Shown in pieces: positions 1-9,037 of a DNA stretch of 64,000 nucleotides; the first letter of the stretch is position 1; each line of letters opens with the position of its first letter. The notes under the pieces were generated by a model. It saw nothing but the letters and a program-made list of their open reading frames with translations, had not been told where the DNA came from and did no database searches. Source of the DNA: Methylobacterium gossipiicola (lineage in GTDB: Bacteria; Pseudomonadota; Alphaproteobacteria; Rhizobiales; Beijerinckiaceae); contig NZ_FOPM01000005.1 in assembly GCF_900113485.1 (NCBI RefSeq), positions 124,001-188,000 of the forward strand. The letters run 5' to 3'. Position numbers and translations under genes: made by a program.

Positions 1-3000
1 CTCGGCGAGCGCCGCGTGACGTTCGACGCGCTCGTCGAACGCCTTCAGCATGGCGGCTGAGCGCGCGTCCACGAGGGCCGCATAGGCATCCTGGCGGTCG
101 TCGAGGGCGGCGGCGAGATCGTCGCCGCGCGCGGCCACCAGGGAGGCGAACACCTTCATGCGCGCGTTGATGCGGTCGGTGAAGCTCTCGCTGCTGGTCT
201 CGACGGCACGGGTGAGGGCGGTGCCCTGGGAGTCGATGGTGCGGGCGAGATCGGCGGCGCGGCCGGAGATCAGGGCATCGAGGGCGCCGAGACGCTCCTC
301 GAACACCGTCGTGAGGGCCTGCGTTTTGGCATCGACATGCTGGCCGAGGGCGTCCGAACGGGTTCCCACGAGACCATCGAGGCGCGCCAGACCGTCGTCG
401 AAGAGCTGGGCGAGGATACGGGTGCGCTCCTCGACGCGGCGCGTGATCGAGCCCTCGCCGTCGCCGACGAAGCCGTCGAGTGCGCGCAGACGTTCGTCGA
501 AGAGGGCGACCAAGGCCTTGGTACGGGCGTCGACCCGGTCCGTGAGGGCGTCGGCCCGGCTGTCGACGAGGCCGTCGAGGGCCGTCAGCATCTCGTCGAA
601 CAGGGTGCGCAGCCCCTTCGTCCGCTCGTCCACGCTGTCCGCGAGACGGGCGCCGCGCCCGTCGACGAGTTCGTCGAGGTGGCCGAGACGCTCGTCGAAC
701 AGGGCGACGAGGGCGTGCGTCCGGGCATCGACCCGATCCGTGAGCGCTTCCGCCCGGCTGTCGACGAGGCCGTCGAGGGCCGTCAGCATCTCGTCGAACA
801 GGGCGCGCAGGCCCTGCGTGCGATCGTCCACGGCCGCCGCGAGACGGGCGCCACGTCCCTCGACGAGGTCGTCGAGTTTGCCGAGGCGTTCGTCGAACAG
901 GGTGGTCAAGGCGTGGGTGCGGGCATCGATGGCGTCGTTCACCTGTGCCCCTCGCCCATCGACGATCTGGCCGAGGAGGTCGATGCGATGGTCGAACATG
1001 GCCGCGAGGCTGAGGGTCCGGCCGTCCACGGTCTCCGCGAAGGTGCCGCTGCGCTGCTGCACGAGGGTATCGAGCTCGGCGAGGCGGTCTTGGAACAGGG
1101 TCCCGAGGGACTGGATGCGCTCGCCGATGGCGTTCGCGATTCCGCCGGCATCCCGTGTCACCAGGGCGTCGATCTCGCCGATGCGCTCCTGCAACAGGGT
1201 GGCCAGGGTTTGCGTCCGGGCGTCGAGGGTCTGCCCGATCTGTCGGCCGCGCTCGTCCGTGAGGCGCGACAGCGTGCCGAGATGCTCCTCGAACAGGGTC
1301 GTCAGCGTCCGTGCACGCTCCTCGAGGGTCCGTCCGATCTGCCGACCACGCTCGTCCGTCAGGCTCGACAGGCTGCCGAGATGTTCGTCGAGCAGGCCCG
1401 CCAGGGTCCGGCCACGCTCATCCAGGGTCTGCCCGACCTGTCGGGCATGCTCATCCGTCAGGCTCGCCAACGTACCGAGATTTTCCTCGAACAGGCTCGC
1501 CAGGACACGGGCGCGCGCGTCGAGGCTCTGCCCGATCTCGCGACCGCGCTCGTCCGTGAGATTCGCGAAACGGCCGAGGTGCTCGTCGAACAGGTTCGCC
1601 AGGGTCCGGGTCCGCTCGTCCAGGGTATGGGCCGACAGGGCGGCCCGGCCATCCACGGCATCCTTGAAGGTGGTCAGACGCTCGTCGAACAGGGTGGCGA
1701 GGGTCTTGGTGCGGGCATCGATGGCCTCGGCGACCTCCGTCGCGCGTCCGTCCACGACCTCCCCGATGGCGCCGAGATGCCGGTCGAACAGGGCCGTGAG
1801 GGTGTGGGTGCGTTCATCCACGGCCTCGGCGAAGCCGCCGCTGCGGCGCTCCACGAGTTCGTCGAGCTGACCGATGCGGCCGTCGAACAGGCCGTCGAGG
1901 GCCTTGATGCGCTGCTCCAGGGCGGCGACGAGGCCGGATTCGTCCTGGTTCACCAGGGTGTCGAGCTGGCCGAGGCGGGTGTCGAAGGTGGTGGCGAGGT
2001 CCTGGGTGCGGGTTTCCACCGCCTTCACGAGGCCCGCGCCGCGCTGCTCGATCACCTCGTCGAGCTGACCGATCCGCTCGTCGAAGAGCGTCGCGATCGC
2101 ACGCGTCCGGGCATCGACGGCACCGGCGGCGCTGCCGAGGCTCGCCTCGATGGTCTCCACGAGGCGGCGTCCGCGTTGATCGAGACTGTCCTGGAGCGGA
2201 TTGATGCGATCCTCGAAGCTCGTGCCGAGGGTCTTGGCGTGGGTGTCCAGGAGGGCGCGAATTTCACCCGTGCGATCGTCGAGGAGCTGATGGACCGTGC
2301 GCACGCCCTCATCGAGGAGCGAGCCCATGTTCTGAACCCGGCCGTCGAGGGCGTGGCCGAGGCGACCTTCCCCGTCGCCGAGGACGCGCTCGGCTTCCGT
2401 CACCACCGTGCGCAGGCGATCGAGGATGCTCTCGCCCCGTGCGTCGAGGAGGGTGCCGAGGGCGTTGCTGCCCGAATCGAGGAGGCGTCCGAGGTCGGTG
2501 ATCCGGCCCCCGAGGGCGACCAGCATGGCCTGGCCCTTCTCGTCGAGTTCCGATCCGAGGGCCGCGGTGCGCTCGTCGACGAGGCGGGCGAGGTGATCGG
2601 TCCGCTCGGAGAATGCCGCGCGGAGGCTTTCGGTCTGTTGCGACAGAGACGCCTCGGCCACCCCCGTGCGTTCGACGATCATCTCCACGAGTTCGCTGGC
2701 GCGGGCGGAGAGATCCGCGTCGACCGCGCGGGTGCGGTCCTCGAGGGTGCGCACGGTCTCGAGGGCCCGGACGGCGAAGGTTTCGTCGATGAGGCGGCTG
2801 CGCTCGTCCAGGGTGGCCCCGATGGCCTCCAGGCGGGCGATGACGCCGGCGTCGAAGCGACCGGCGCCGGCTTCGAGGCGCCGGGCGAGGTCGTCGGTCT
2901 GAGCGTCGAGGCGGTCGGTGATCTCGGCGGCGCGGGCGGTCAGGGATTCGGCGAGGCTGAGGGTACGCGCCGCGATGTCCTGGCCCATGCTATCGATGCG

Positions 3001-6000
3001 GGCGTCGAGGGCCTGGACGAGGTCACGCCCGCCCTGGTTCATGATCCGGTCCATCGCGTCCGTACGCTGGATCAAGGCCTCGTTGAGAGCCGTGGCCTGG
3101 GCACCGAGGCGGCCGTCGATCTCGCCCACGAGGTTGAAGAGGGTCTCGCCGATCTCGGCCGTGCGCTTCAGGCCGCGTTCCTCGAGGGCGCCGAGCTGGG
3201 TCTCGACCACGTCCCGGGCCTCGCGGCTGCGGGCCGCGATGGCGTCGGCCACGGCTTGGCCCCGAACGGAGACGATACGGTCCATCTCCTCGATCTGGCC
3301 GCCCACGGTCTGCGTGAGGGTGGTGGTGTCGCGGGTGATGCGCTCAGCGATGATGTCGCCCCGCGCGATGGTTTCCTGCAGGACGGCGAGGCGATCGGTG
3401 ATGACCGTCTCGATGGCGCCCGTCTGGGTGCGGGCGGTCTCATTGAAGCGCTCACTCGACGCCGCGAGGGCGTCGCCAACCCGGGCGCTCTGCGCTGTGA
3501 TGGCCAGGGCGATGTCGCGTCCGGCCATGGCGAGTTGCGCATGGGCGTCGTGGGTATGGGCGGTGATGAGGTCGCCGAGCGTCCGGCCGTGGTTGCCGAA
3601 GGAGGTCTCCACATCCCGCACCCGGGCATCGAGGCTGCTGCCGATGCCCTCGGCCGCGCGGTTGATGACGCTCGCCGCCTCGCTGGCCCGAACGGCGAGT
3701 TCGACGTTGATCTCGTCGAGGGACCGGCGCAGGGCCGCGATGGCGTCCTCGGTGCGTCCGGCGACATTGGCGCCGGCCCCCTCCGCGAGCTGACGCAGGA
3801 GAGCGGCGGCCTCCTCGGTCCGACCGGAGAGTTCGCTCGCGTTGGTGGCGAGGCGCTTCTCGAAGATCTCGACGGCCTCGACGGTGCGGGCTTCGAGTTC
3901 ACCCGTGGCGCCGGCGGCCGAGCGGCGCAGGGACTGGGCAACCTCGGTGGCGAAAGCCCCGAGGGCGACGGTGATCTCTTCGGCGCTGCGGCGCAGGGAT
4001 TCCGTCGTTTCCGTGGTCCGTGTGCCGAGGTGGCCATCCGCCGTCGCGGTGGCGGTCTGGATCGCCAACACGGTCTCGCCCGTGCGGGCCTCCAGGGTCT
4101 GGCCGAGATCGGCCATGAGGCGCTCGACCCGCGTGGTCGCCTCGCGGGCGCGCTCCTCGATGAGGTTGCCGACGCGCTCGCCGGCCACCGCCAGGGAGTT
4201 GTCGAGGCCGGCGGCCTGGACGGCCACGGTCTCGTGCAGGCGTCCCGCCACGGTCTCGATCCGCTCGGCGAGGGCGCCACCACGGGTGTCGATGCTTTGG
4301 GCGATGCTCTCGACGGAGCGGGTGAGGCCGTCGCGCACGGCTTCGACGCGGGAATCGAGGGTCTCGATGAGACCGCTCGCCGTGAGGGCGAAGCCGGCCT
4401 GGGCATCCCGGCCACGGGTCTCGATGAGATCCGCGATGCCGCCGCCCTGTACCGTCAGAGTCTCGTGCAGACGGCCGGTCACGTTGTCGATGCGCTCCGC
4501 GAGGGCACCGCCGTTGCGCTCGACGAGGCTGGCTGCCTCTTCGACGGACCGCATCAGGCCGTCGCGCAGGGCATCGGCGCGGGCGCCGAACGTCTCGATC
4601 ACGCTGCTGGCCGCCTGGGCCAAGCGCTCCTCGGCCTCGTGGCCCCGCGCCACGATGGCGTCGGAGACGCCGCCGCCGACGGTGGCGAGGTCGCGGGTCA
4701 GGGATGCGCCCGTGGCGGCGAAATGCGCCCGCAGGGCATCGCCGGTCTCTGCGAAGCGGGCGGTGATGTCGCCGCCCGTGCTGGAGAACTGGGCGGTGAG
4801 TTCACCGCCGCGGGCCAGGAACGCGGTTTCGAGGCCGCGCGCCGAATCCTCGAAGCTCTTGCGGACTTCGCTGCCCTCGCGGTTCAGGGTCTCGATGACT
4901 TCGGCACCGGTCTGCGCCAGGGTGCGGGCGACGTCGCCGGCATTGGTGGCGAGGGTCGCCGTGAGGAGGCCGCCCGTGCGCTCGAAGGCGCGGGTCACTT
5001 CCTCGGCCCGGTTCTCCAGGGTCTGGGTCAGGGTATTGCCGACTTCCGTGAGGCTGCCGCGAACGCCGTCGCTGGTGGCGGCGAGGCGCTGGACGAGGTC
5101 GTCGCCGCGATCCGTCATGAGACCGACGACGCGGTCACCGGCAACCGACAGGGCCGCCGTGATGGCATCGCTGCGGTCGCCGAGGGCCGAGGTGATGGCC
5201 TCGCCACGGGCGTCGAGGGCGCCGGTCACGCGCTCGCCCGCACCGGTCACCGCCGCGACGATGCGCTCTGCGGCGCCATCGAGTTCCTGCGTCAGGTTCA
5301 GGTGCGAGCCCGCGATGGCGCCGCGCACGCGTTCGGCGTTGGCGACGATGGATTCGCGCTGGGCGACGAGTTCGTCGACGAGGGAGCGGATGCGGATCTC
5401 GTTCTCCGAATAGGCCCGCTCGAGGGTCGCGATCTCGCCGCGCACCAGGGTCTCGAGTTCGCCCGCGCGGGCGAGCGCCCGCTCGACGCCGTCGCCCACG
5501 GCGGCGACTTCGCGGCGCACGGTCTGCGACATGGTGAGGACCGCGTCGGTGGAGAAATTCTCCGGCTCGGCGAGGCGAATGGCGACCTCGCCGACGGCGC
5601 GGGCGACGAGGCGCATCTCCTGGGCGCGCACGGCGAGCATCGCCATGATGGAGAACAGCACGGCGGGGCCGACGAAGGCGGTGGCCGCCACCGCCGCCTG
5701 AAGCGCCGTGAGACCCTGCGCGTAGGCTTTCAGATCACCGCCCGACTGGCTCCAGGCCAGGGCGATCAGACCCGCGAACCACACGGACGAGGCGATGCCG
5801 GCGACGATGTACGGAGCGGGTGACGGCCGCACCCGGAGGGTCTGCTGCAGGATACCGATGTTCTGGCGGTCGTCGTTGGCGATGAGCGAGCGGTCGGGCG
5901 GGAGCAGCCCCCCCTCGCGACGCGGACGGGCACGATCCGGGGGCGGCAGATCGGAAGCTAGGGGTTCTTCGAGGCGGGGTGGCAGGGTGCGACCGCTCGG

Positions 6001-6153
6001 GTCGAGGAGCGCGTCGCCGTCGCCGACGTCGGGCAGGCGCGGCTCTACCCGAGCCTCGGAGGTCTCGGGCGTCAGCATGTCCAGATTGAGGGCCTGCTCG
6101 ATGGCCGACAAGGCGGCCTCGGCCGGGTCCTTGAGCTTCTTTTCCGTGGCCAT
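1..6153 (-). CDS. Giant two-transmembrane coiled-coil repeat protein, growth-pole-ring (GPR/TipN-like) candidate; C-terminus off the window
   Basis: The frame stays open from the ATG at 6153 to the left edge (2051 codons, no stop), so the protein is partial. A Pro/Glu-rich cytoplasmic leader of about 110 residues is followed by two hydrophobic segments (about residues 115-134 and 149-175). The rest is continuous charged, heptad/hendecad-like helix rich in Ala, Leu, Glu, Asp, Arg and Thr, with no enzymatic motif. The distal part is built of 33-residue units. Two N-terminal membrane spans plus a very long apolipoprotein-like coil is the architecture of Caulobacter TipN and of the roughly 2100-residue Agrobacterium GROWTH POLE RING protein, which organise polar growth. 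Homology is inferred from architecture, not from an alignment. A GAGGGG sits just upstream of the ATG. A divergent Hpt gene starts 275 bases away. The alternative call is a generic membrane-anchored scaffold. Confidence 0.8.
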   Translation of the reverse strand, partial: MATEKKLKDPAEAALSAIEQALNLDMLTPETSEARVEPRLPDVGDGDALLDPSGRTLPPRLEEPLASDLPPPDRARPRREGGLLPPDRSLIANDDRQNIGILQQTLRVRPSPAPYIVAGIASSVWFAGLIALAWSQSGGDLKAYAQGLTALQAAVAATAFVGPAVLFSIMAMLAVRAQEMRLVARAVGEVAIRLAEPENFSTDAVLTMSQTVRREVAAVGDGVERALARAGELETLVRGEIATLERAYSENEIRIRSLVDELVAQRESIVANAERVRGAIAGSHLNLTQELDGAAERIVAAVTGAGERVTGALDARGEAITSALGDRSDAITAALSVAGDRVVGLMTDRGDDLVQRLAATSDGVRGSLTEVGNTLTQTLENRAEEVTRAFERTGGLLTATLATNAGDVARTLAQTGAEVIETLNREGSEVRKSFEDSARGLETAFLARGGELTAQFSSTGGDITARFAETGDALRAHFAATGASLTRDLATVGGGVSDAIVARGHEAEERLAQAASSVIETFGARADALRDGLMRSVEEAASLVERNGGALAERIDNVTGRLHETLTVQGGGIADLIETRGRDAQAGFALTASGLIETLDSRVEAVRDGLTRSVESIAQSIDTRGGALAERIETVAGRLHETVAVQAAGLDNSLAVAGERVGNLIEERAREATTRVERLMADLGQTLEARTGETVLAIQTATATADGHLGTRTTETTESLRRSAEEITVALGAFATEVAQSLRRSAAGATGELEARTVEAVEIFEKRLATNASELSGRTEEAAALLRQLAEGAGANVAGRTEDAIAALRRSLDEINVELAVRASEAASVINRAAEGIGSSLDARVRDVETSFGNHGRTLGDLITAHTHDAHAQLAMAGRDIALAITAQSARVGDALAASSERFNETARTQTGAIETVITDRLAVLQETIARGDIIAERITRDTTTLTQTVGGQIEEMDRIVSVRGQAVADAIAARSREARDVVETQLGALEERGLKRTAEIGETLFNLVGEIDGRLGAQATALNEALIQRTDAMDRIMNQGGRDLVQALDARIDSMGQDIAARTLSLAESLTARAAEITDRLDAQTDDLARRLEAGAGRFDAGVIARLEAIGATLDERSRLIDETFAVRALETVRTLEDRTRAVDADLSARASELVEMIVERTGVAEASLSQQTESLRAAFSERTDHLARLVDERTAALGSELDEKGQAMLVALGGRITDLGRLLDSGSNALGTLLDARGESILDRLRTVVTEAERVLGDGEGRLGHALDGRVQNMGSLLDEGVRTVHQLLDDRTGEIRALLDTHAKTLGTSFEDRINPLQDSLDQRGRRLVETIEASLGSAAGAVDARTRAIATLFDERIGQLDEVIEQRGAGLVKAVETRTQDLATTFDTRLGQLDTLVNQDESGLVAALEQRIKALDGLFDGRIGQLDELVERRSGGFAEAVDERTHTLTALFDRHLGAIGEVVDGRATEVAEAIDARTKTLATLFDERLTTFKDAVDGRAALSAHTLDERTRTLANLFDEHLGRFANLTDERGREIGQSLDARARVLASLFEENLGTLASLTDEHARQVGQTLDERGRTLAGLLDEHLGSLSSLTDERGRQIGRTLEERARTLTTLFEEHLGTLSRLTDERGRQIGQTLDARTQTLATLLQERIGEIDALVTRDAGGIANAIGERIQSLGTLFQDRLAELDTLVQQRSGTFAETVDGRTLSLAAMFDHRIDLLGQIVDGRGAQVNDAIDARTHALTTLFDERLGKLDDLVEGRGARLAAAVDDRTQGLRALFDEMLTALDGLVDSRAEALTDRVDARTHALVALFDERLGHLDELVDGRGARLADSVDERTKGLRTLFDEMLTALDGLVDSRADALTDRVDARTKALVALFDERLRALDGFVGDGEGSITRRVEERTRILAQLFDDGLARLDGLVGTRSDALGQHVDAKTQALTTVFEERLGALDALISGRAADLARTIDSQGTALTRAVETSSESFTDRINARMKVFASLVAARGDDLAAALDDRQDAYAALVDARSAAMLKAFDERVERHAALAE
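480..2120 (-). repeat. In-frame 99-bp (33-residue) coding repeats with 198-bp higher-order units
   Basis: Within the giant gene the same phrase (ctcgtccgt or ctcatccgt) recurs at 1252, 1351, 1450 and 1549, exactly 99 bases apart. A longer block beginning tgtcgacgag at 561 recurs at 759, 198 bases later. Each 99-bp unit encodes 33 residues, that is three 11-residue hendecad turns of amphipathic helix with a core like LTDERGRQIG. The units diverge towards both ends. These are protein-coding repeats and not a CRISPR or satellite array. Because neighbouring units are nearly identical, copy number could vary between strains or be mis-assembled from short reads. Confidence 0.85.
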
Positions 6154-6427
6154 GCAACCCCTCGATGTCCTCCCCTGCAAAAACCGGCCGCGCCCGGGCA
6201 GGGGAAACGTTTACCAATTCACCAACGAACCTTAGCCATCGGCCCCCGGCCCCGATACCCGAACCGTGGCTCCGCTGACAAAACCTTAACGGAATGGTTA
6301 CCAAGCCCGGGGCCCGCATCCCATCCATCTGGTTTATCCATGGGCCTCCAACGCTTAAACGCAAACCGGGGACGGCCCCCCGGCTGTGGATAGGCCCATC
6401 CGTCCCTCGCGAACGTAAAGAGCGCCT

Positions 6428-6739
6428 TTGGCCCCCATCGACCACAACCATCTCTCCGCGCAGACCGGCGGGGATCCGGACCTGACCCGCGAGATCCTCG
6501 ACCTCTTCGCCCGCCAGTGCCGGACACTCCTGGCGGGCATCACCGATTCGGCCCAACCGGCGCGCGACCGGGCCGACCTCGCTCATACCTTGAAGGGCTC
6601 GGCCCTCGGGGTCGGGGCGGGCGCCGTCGCGGCGGCGAGCGCAAACCTGGAAACCGACCTGCGGGCCGGCCGCGCGCCCGATCCCACGCCCCTCGCGGAG
6701 GCCGTGGCCGAAGTCTTGCGTGCAATTCCGCCCACGTGA
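6428..6739 (+). CDS. Hpt domain histidine phosphotransfer protein
   Basis: The 103-residue protein is a single Hpt domain. The phospho-accepting site is HTLKGSA with His53, inside a predicted four-helix bundle, and there is no kinase or receiver module. Such proteins shuttle phosphate from a hybrid kinase to a response regulator in the cytoplasm. An in-frame TAA at 6416 excludes an upstream start. The only usable start is TTG at 6428, with AAGAG about six bases upstream, so initiation is probably weak. The gene diverges from the giant coil protein, so a shared regulatory region is likely, but a functional link is only inferred. The partner kinase is not identifiable here. Confidence 0.85.
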   Translation: MAPIDHNHLSAQTGGDPDLTREILDLFARQCRTLLAGITDSAQPARDRADLAHTLKGSALGVGAGAVAAASANLETDLRAGRAPDPTPLAEAVAEVLRAIPPT

Positions 6740-6769
6740 CGAGCGCGCACCCGCCGCAGGGGCAGGTGG

Positions 6770-6788
6770 GGAACGGCCTGGCCGTTCC
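6770..6788 (+). terminator. Hairpin downstream of the hpt gene
   Basis: An 8-bp perfect stem (GGAACGGC / GCCGTTCC) with a 3-base loop lies 31 bases after the hpt stop. No T-run follows, so this is a weak intrinsic terminator or an RNA-stabilising hairpin. Confidence 0.4.
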
Positions 6789-6914
6789 GGCGTAAGCGCA
6801 GGAATGTCGTGCGCGCGACGGCCAACCCTTGCTTTCCGGGGCCTGCCCCTTCAAGGCAGACCGCACGCCGCACAACCAGCCATCGTCGTGTCGGACGAGC
6901 CCGGAGCCCCCTCG

Positions 6915-7235
6915 ATGCCCAAGATCACCTTCGTCGACCATGCCGGTAAGGCCCGGACCGTGGAGGGCGTCGTGGGATCGACCGTGATGGAAGCGGCGAT
7001 CCGCAACAACGTCCCCGGTGTCGATGCGGAATGCGGCGGCGCCTGCGCCTGCGCCACCTGCCACGTCTATGTCGACGGCGAATGGGCCGCCGTGGTCGGT
7101 CCGGCCCAGGACATGGAGCAGGACATGCTCGATTTCGCCTCCGACGTGCGGGCGACGTCGCGTCTGTGCTGTCAGATCCGCATCACGCCCGAACTCGATG
7201 GTCTCACGGTGACGACCCCGGCACGCCAGGGTTGA
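6915..7235 (+). CDS. [2Fe-2S] ferredoxin, adrenodoxin/putidaredoxin type
   Basis: The 106-residue protein shows the Cys-X5-Cys-X2-Cys pattern at Cys40, Cys46 and Cys49 (ECGGACACATC) and a fourth ligand at Cys86 (SRLCCQI). This is the vertebrate-type single-electron carrier used by P450s, Fe-S assembly and some oxygenases. The ATG at 6915 begins the family-typical MPKITFVD start; an open frame upstream is non-homologous and was not used. Cys85 next to the ligand is unusual, since this position is commonly Ser. The 3' end overlaps the convergent VOC gene by 32 bases. A separate ferredoxin lies beside the P450 5 kb away, so this one may serve other acceptors. Confidence 0.92.
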   Translation: MPKITFVDHAGKARTVEGVVGSTVMEAAIRNNVPGVDAECGGACACATCHVYVDGEWAAVVGPAQDMEQDMLDFASDVRATSRLCCQIRITPELDGLTVTTPARQG

Positions 7236-7668
7236 GGCCGCCGCGCGTCCCGAGGGATTCGCAGACGCGCACGAGATAACCGTCGGGATCCTGCACCAGC
7301 GCCTGCCGGAGCCCGACCTCGCGCGCGCCCACCCGATACCAAGCCTCGTGGACGCCTCGAAACAACGGCCAATCCAGAGCCGCGAGGCTCACCAGCACCG
7401 GGGCGAGGGGGGCGACGGCAATCTGTAGGTTGAGGCCCCGTCCCAGGGGCGGCTCCAGGGGCCCGACGGACCAGTTGCCGTTGACCCGGTTGAGCATCAC
7501 CTGCGCGCCCTGACGCTCCAGATAGGCGAACCCCGCCTCCGATCGCGCGTAGGCCACGGTGAAGCCGAGGCCGCGGCACCAGAACGCGAGGCTGCGGTCG
7601 AGATCCAACACGTCGAGTTCCGGCACGAGGGCAGCGAACCCACCGGCCGGAAGGCGGTCGCCCGTCAT
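7204..7668 (-). CDS. VOC-fold protein of the bleomycin-resistance family
   Basis: The 154-residue protein has two beta-alpha-beta-beta-beta halves typical of vicinal-oxygen-chelate proteins (LVPELDVLDLDRSLAFW near the N-terminus, LVQDPDGYLVRV near the C-terminus). Bleomycin-resistance proteins of this type bind and sequester the drug as dimers and have no catalytic metal site; other relatives have unrelated or unknown ligands. The ATG at 7668 overlaps the stop of the upstream VWA gene (ATGA), so the pair is translationally coupled. The ligand cannot be deduced from sequence. Confidence 0.82.
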   Translation of the reverse strand: MTGDRLPAGGFAALVPELDVLDLDRSLAFWCRGLGFTVAYARSEAGFAYLERQGAQVMLNRVNGNWSVGPLEPPLGRGLNLQIAVAPLAPVLVSLAALDWPLFRGVHEAWYRVGAREVGLRQALVQDPDGYLVRVCESLGTRGGLNPGVPGSSP

Positions 7669-8840
7669 CGCACCAATTCGCGCATGGCGGCGTCGATTCC
7701 CTCCAGGGTTAGGGGATACATCCGCCCCCCGACGATCCGGCGGATCATCGTGATGGATTGGGTATAGACCCAATGCTCGGCCGGGACCGGATTGAGCCAC
7801 ACCGCCTTCGGAAACCGCTCCAGGAGGCGACCGAGCCAGACCTCGCCGGTTTCTTCGTTCCAGTGCTCGACGGAGCCACCCGGCACCGCGATCTCGTAAG
7901 GGCTCATGGAGGCATCGCCGACGATCACGATCCGATAATCCGACGGGTAGGTCCGCAGGACTTCGAGGAGCGGTACGGTCTCGTCGTGGCGGCGGCGATT
8001 GTCCCTCCAGACTGCCTCATACGGGCAATTGTGGAAGTAGAAATGCTCCACATGCTTGAACTCGGCCCGGGCCGCCGAGAACAATTCCTCGGCGAGCCCG
8101 ATATGGAAGTCCATGGAGCCGCCGACGTCGAGGAACAGCAGCACCTTGACGGCGTTGCGCCGCTCGGGCCGCAGTTTCACGTCGAGGTAGCCTCTGGCAG
8201 CGGTCTCTCGGATGGTTCCGTCGAGATCGAGCTCGTTCGCCGCCCCCGTGCGGGCGAAGCGGCGCAGGCGACGCAGGGCCACCCGCATGTTGCGGGTCCC
8301 GAGTTCGACGCCGTCGTCGAGGTCGCGAAACGCGCGCTTGTCCCACACCTTCACGGCGCGGAAGTTGCGGTTGCCGTCCTGGCCGATCCGGATGCCTTCG
8401 GGGTTGTAGCCGTAGGCGCCGAACGGTGAGGTACCCCCAGTGCCGATCCATTTCGAGCCGCCCTGGTGGCGCTCCTTCTGTTCGGCGAGCCGCTGTTTCA
8501 GGGTCTCGAACAGCTTGTCCCAGCCGAGCGCCTTCAGTTCGGCCTTCTCCGCGTCGGTGAGGTATTTTTCCGCGAGCTTGCGCAGCCACTCTTCCGGCAT
8601 CGCCGAAGGTTCGGTGACGTCGCCCACGGTCTCCAGGCCCTTGAAGACGGTGCCGAACACCCGGTCGAACCGATCGAGGTGGCGCTCGTCCTTCACCAGG
8701 GCGGTGCGCGCCAGGAGATAGAACTCCTCGACCCGCTTCTCCGCGAGATCGCGGTCGAGGGCTTCGAGGAGGGTGAGGAACTCCCGCAAGGTGACGGGGA
8801 CCTTGGCCTCGCGCAGGGCGGTGAAGAACTGGAGCAGCAT
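7665..8840 (-). CDS. VWA domain protein, CoxE-like
   Basis: The 391-residue protein opens with MLLQFFTALREAKVPV, the usual N-terminus of CoxE-like VWA proteins. A helical middle region precedes a von Willebrand A fold with the metal-site motif DVGGS (Asp238). CoxE-type proteins work with MoxR/CoxD AAA+ ATPases as chaperones that insert metals or remodel enzymes; no such ATPase is in this window. The ATG at 8840 was preferred to an upstream in-frame extension that is Pro/Arg-rich and non-conserved in character. The gene overlaps the VOC gene downstream by four bases. The role is inferred from the family only. Confidence 0.85.
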   Translation of the reverse strand: MLLQFFTALREAKVPVTLREFLTLLEALDRDLAEKRVEEFYLLARTALVKDERHLDRFDRVFGTVFKGLETVGDVTEPSAMPEEWLRKLAEKYLTDAEKAELKALGWDKLFETLKQRLAEQKERHQGGSKWIGTGGTSPFGAYGYNPEGIRIGQDGNRNFRAVKVWDKRAFRDLDDGVELGTRNMRVALRRLRRFARTGAANELDLDGTIRETAARGYLDVKLRPERRNAVKVLLFLDVGGSMDFHIGLAEELFSAARAEFKHVEHFYFHNCPYEAVWRDNRRRHDETVPLLEVLRTYPSDYRIVIVGDASMSPYEIAVPGGSVEHWNEETGEVWLGRLLERFPKAVWLNPVPAEHWVYTQSITMIRRIVGGRMYPLTLEGIDAAMRELVR

Positions 8841-9037
8841 GCCGGGACAACGCGGTACGGCGCGGCCGCGGTCAAGGGACGGAAGCGACTGGGCGCCGCA
8901 ACCGATTTCTGTTGATATCCCCGGTGGGACGGATCGGCGGCAGCGACCGACGGTTGCCAGTCGTCCGGCCGCATCGGGCAAGACGTTCGGGCACGGTGCC
9001 GGGGCGACGTTCGACGGCTCCAACGGGGGTGACCGCC

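Noticed and set aside
480..2120. Regular repeats as a CRISPR array
   Set aside because: Unit length is 99 bases with no unique spacers, and every unit stays in frame within one protein.
337..5823. 1828-codon open frame on the plus strand
   Set aside because: It is the exact antisense frame of the giant coil gene; the biased Ala/Leu/Glu/Asp/Arg codons leave no stops on either strand. The minus-strand reading has a good start, membrane spans and regular repeats.
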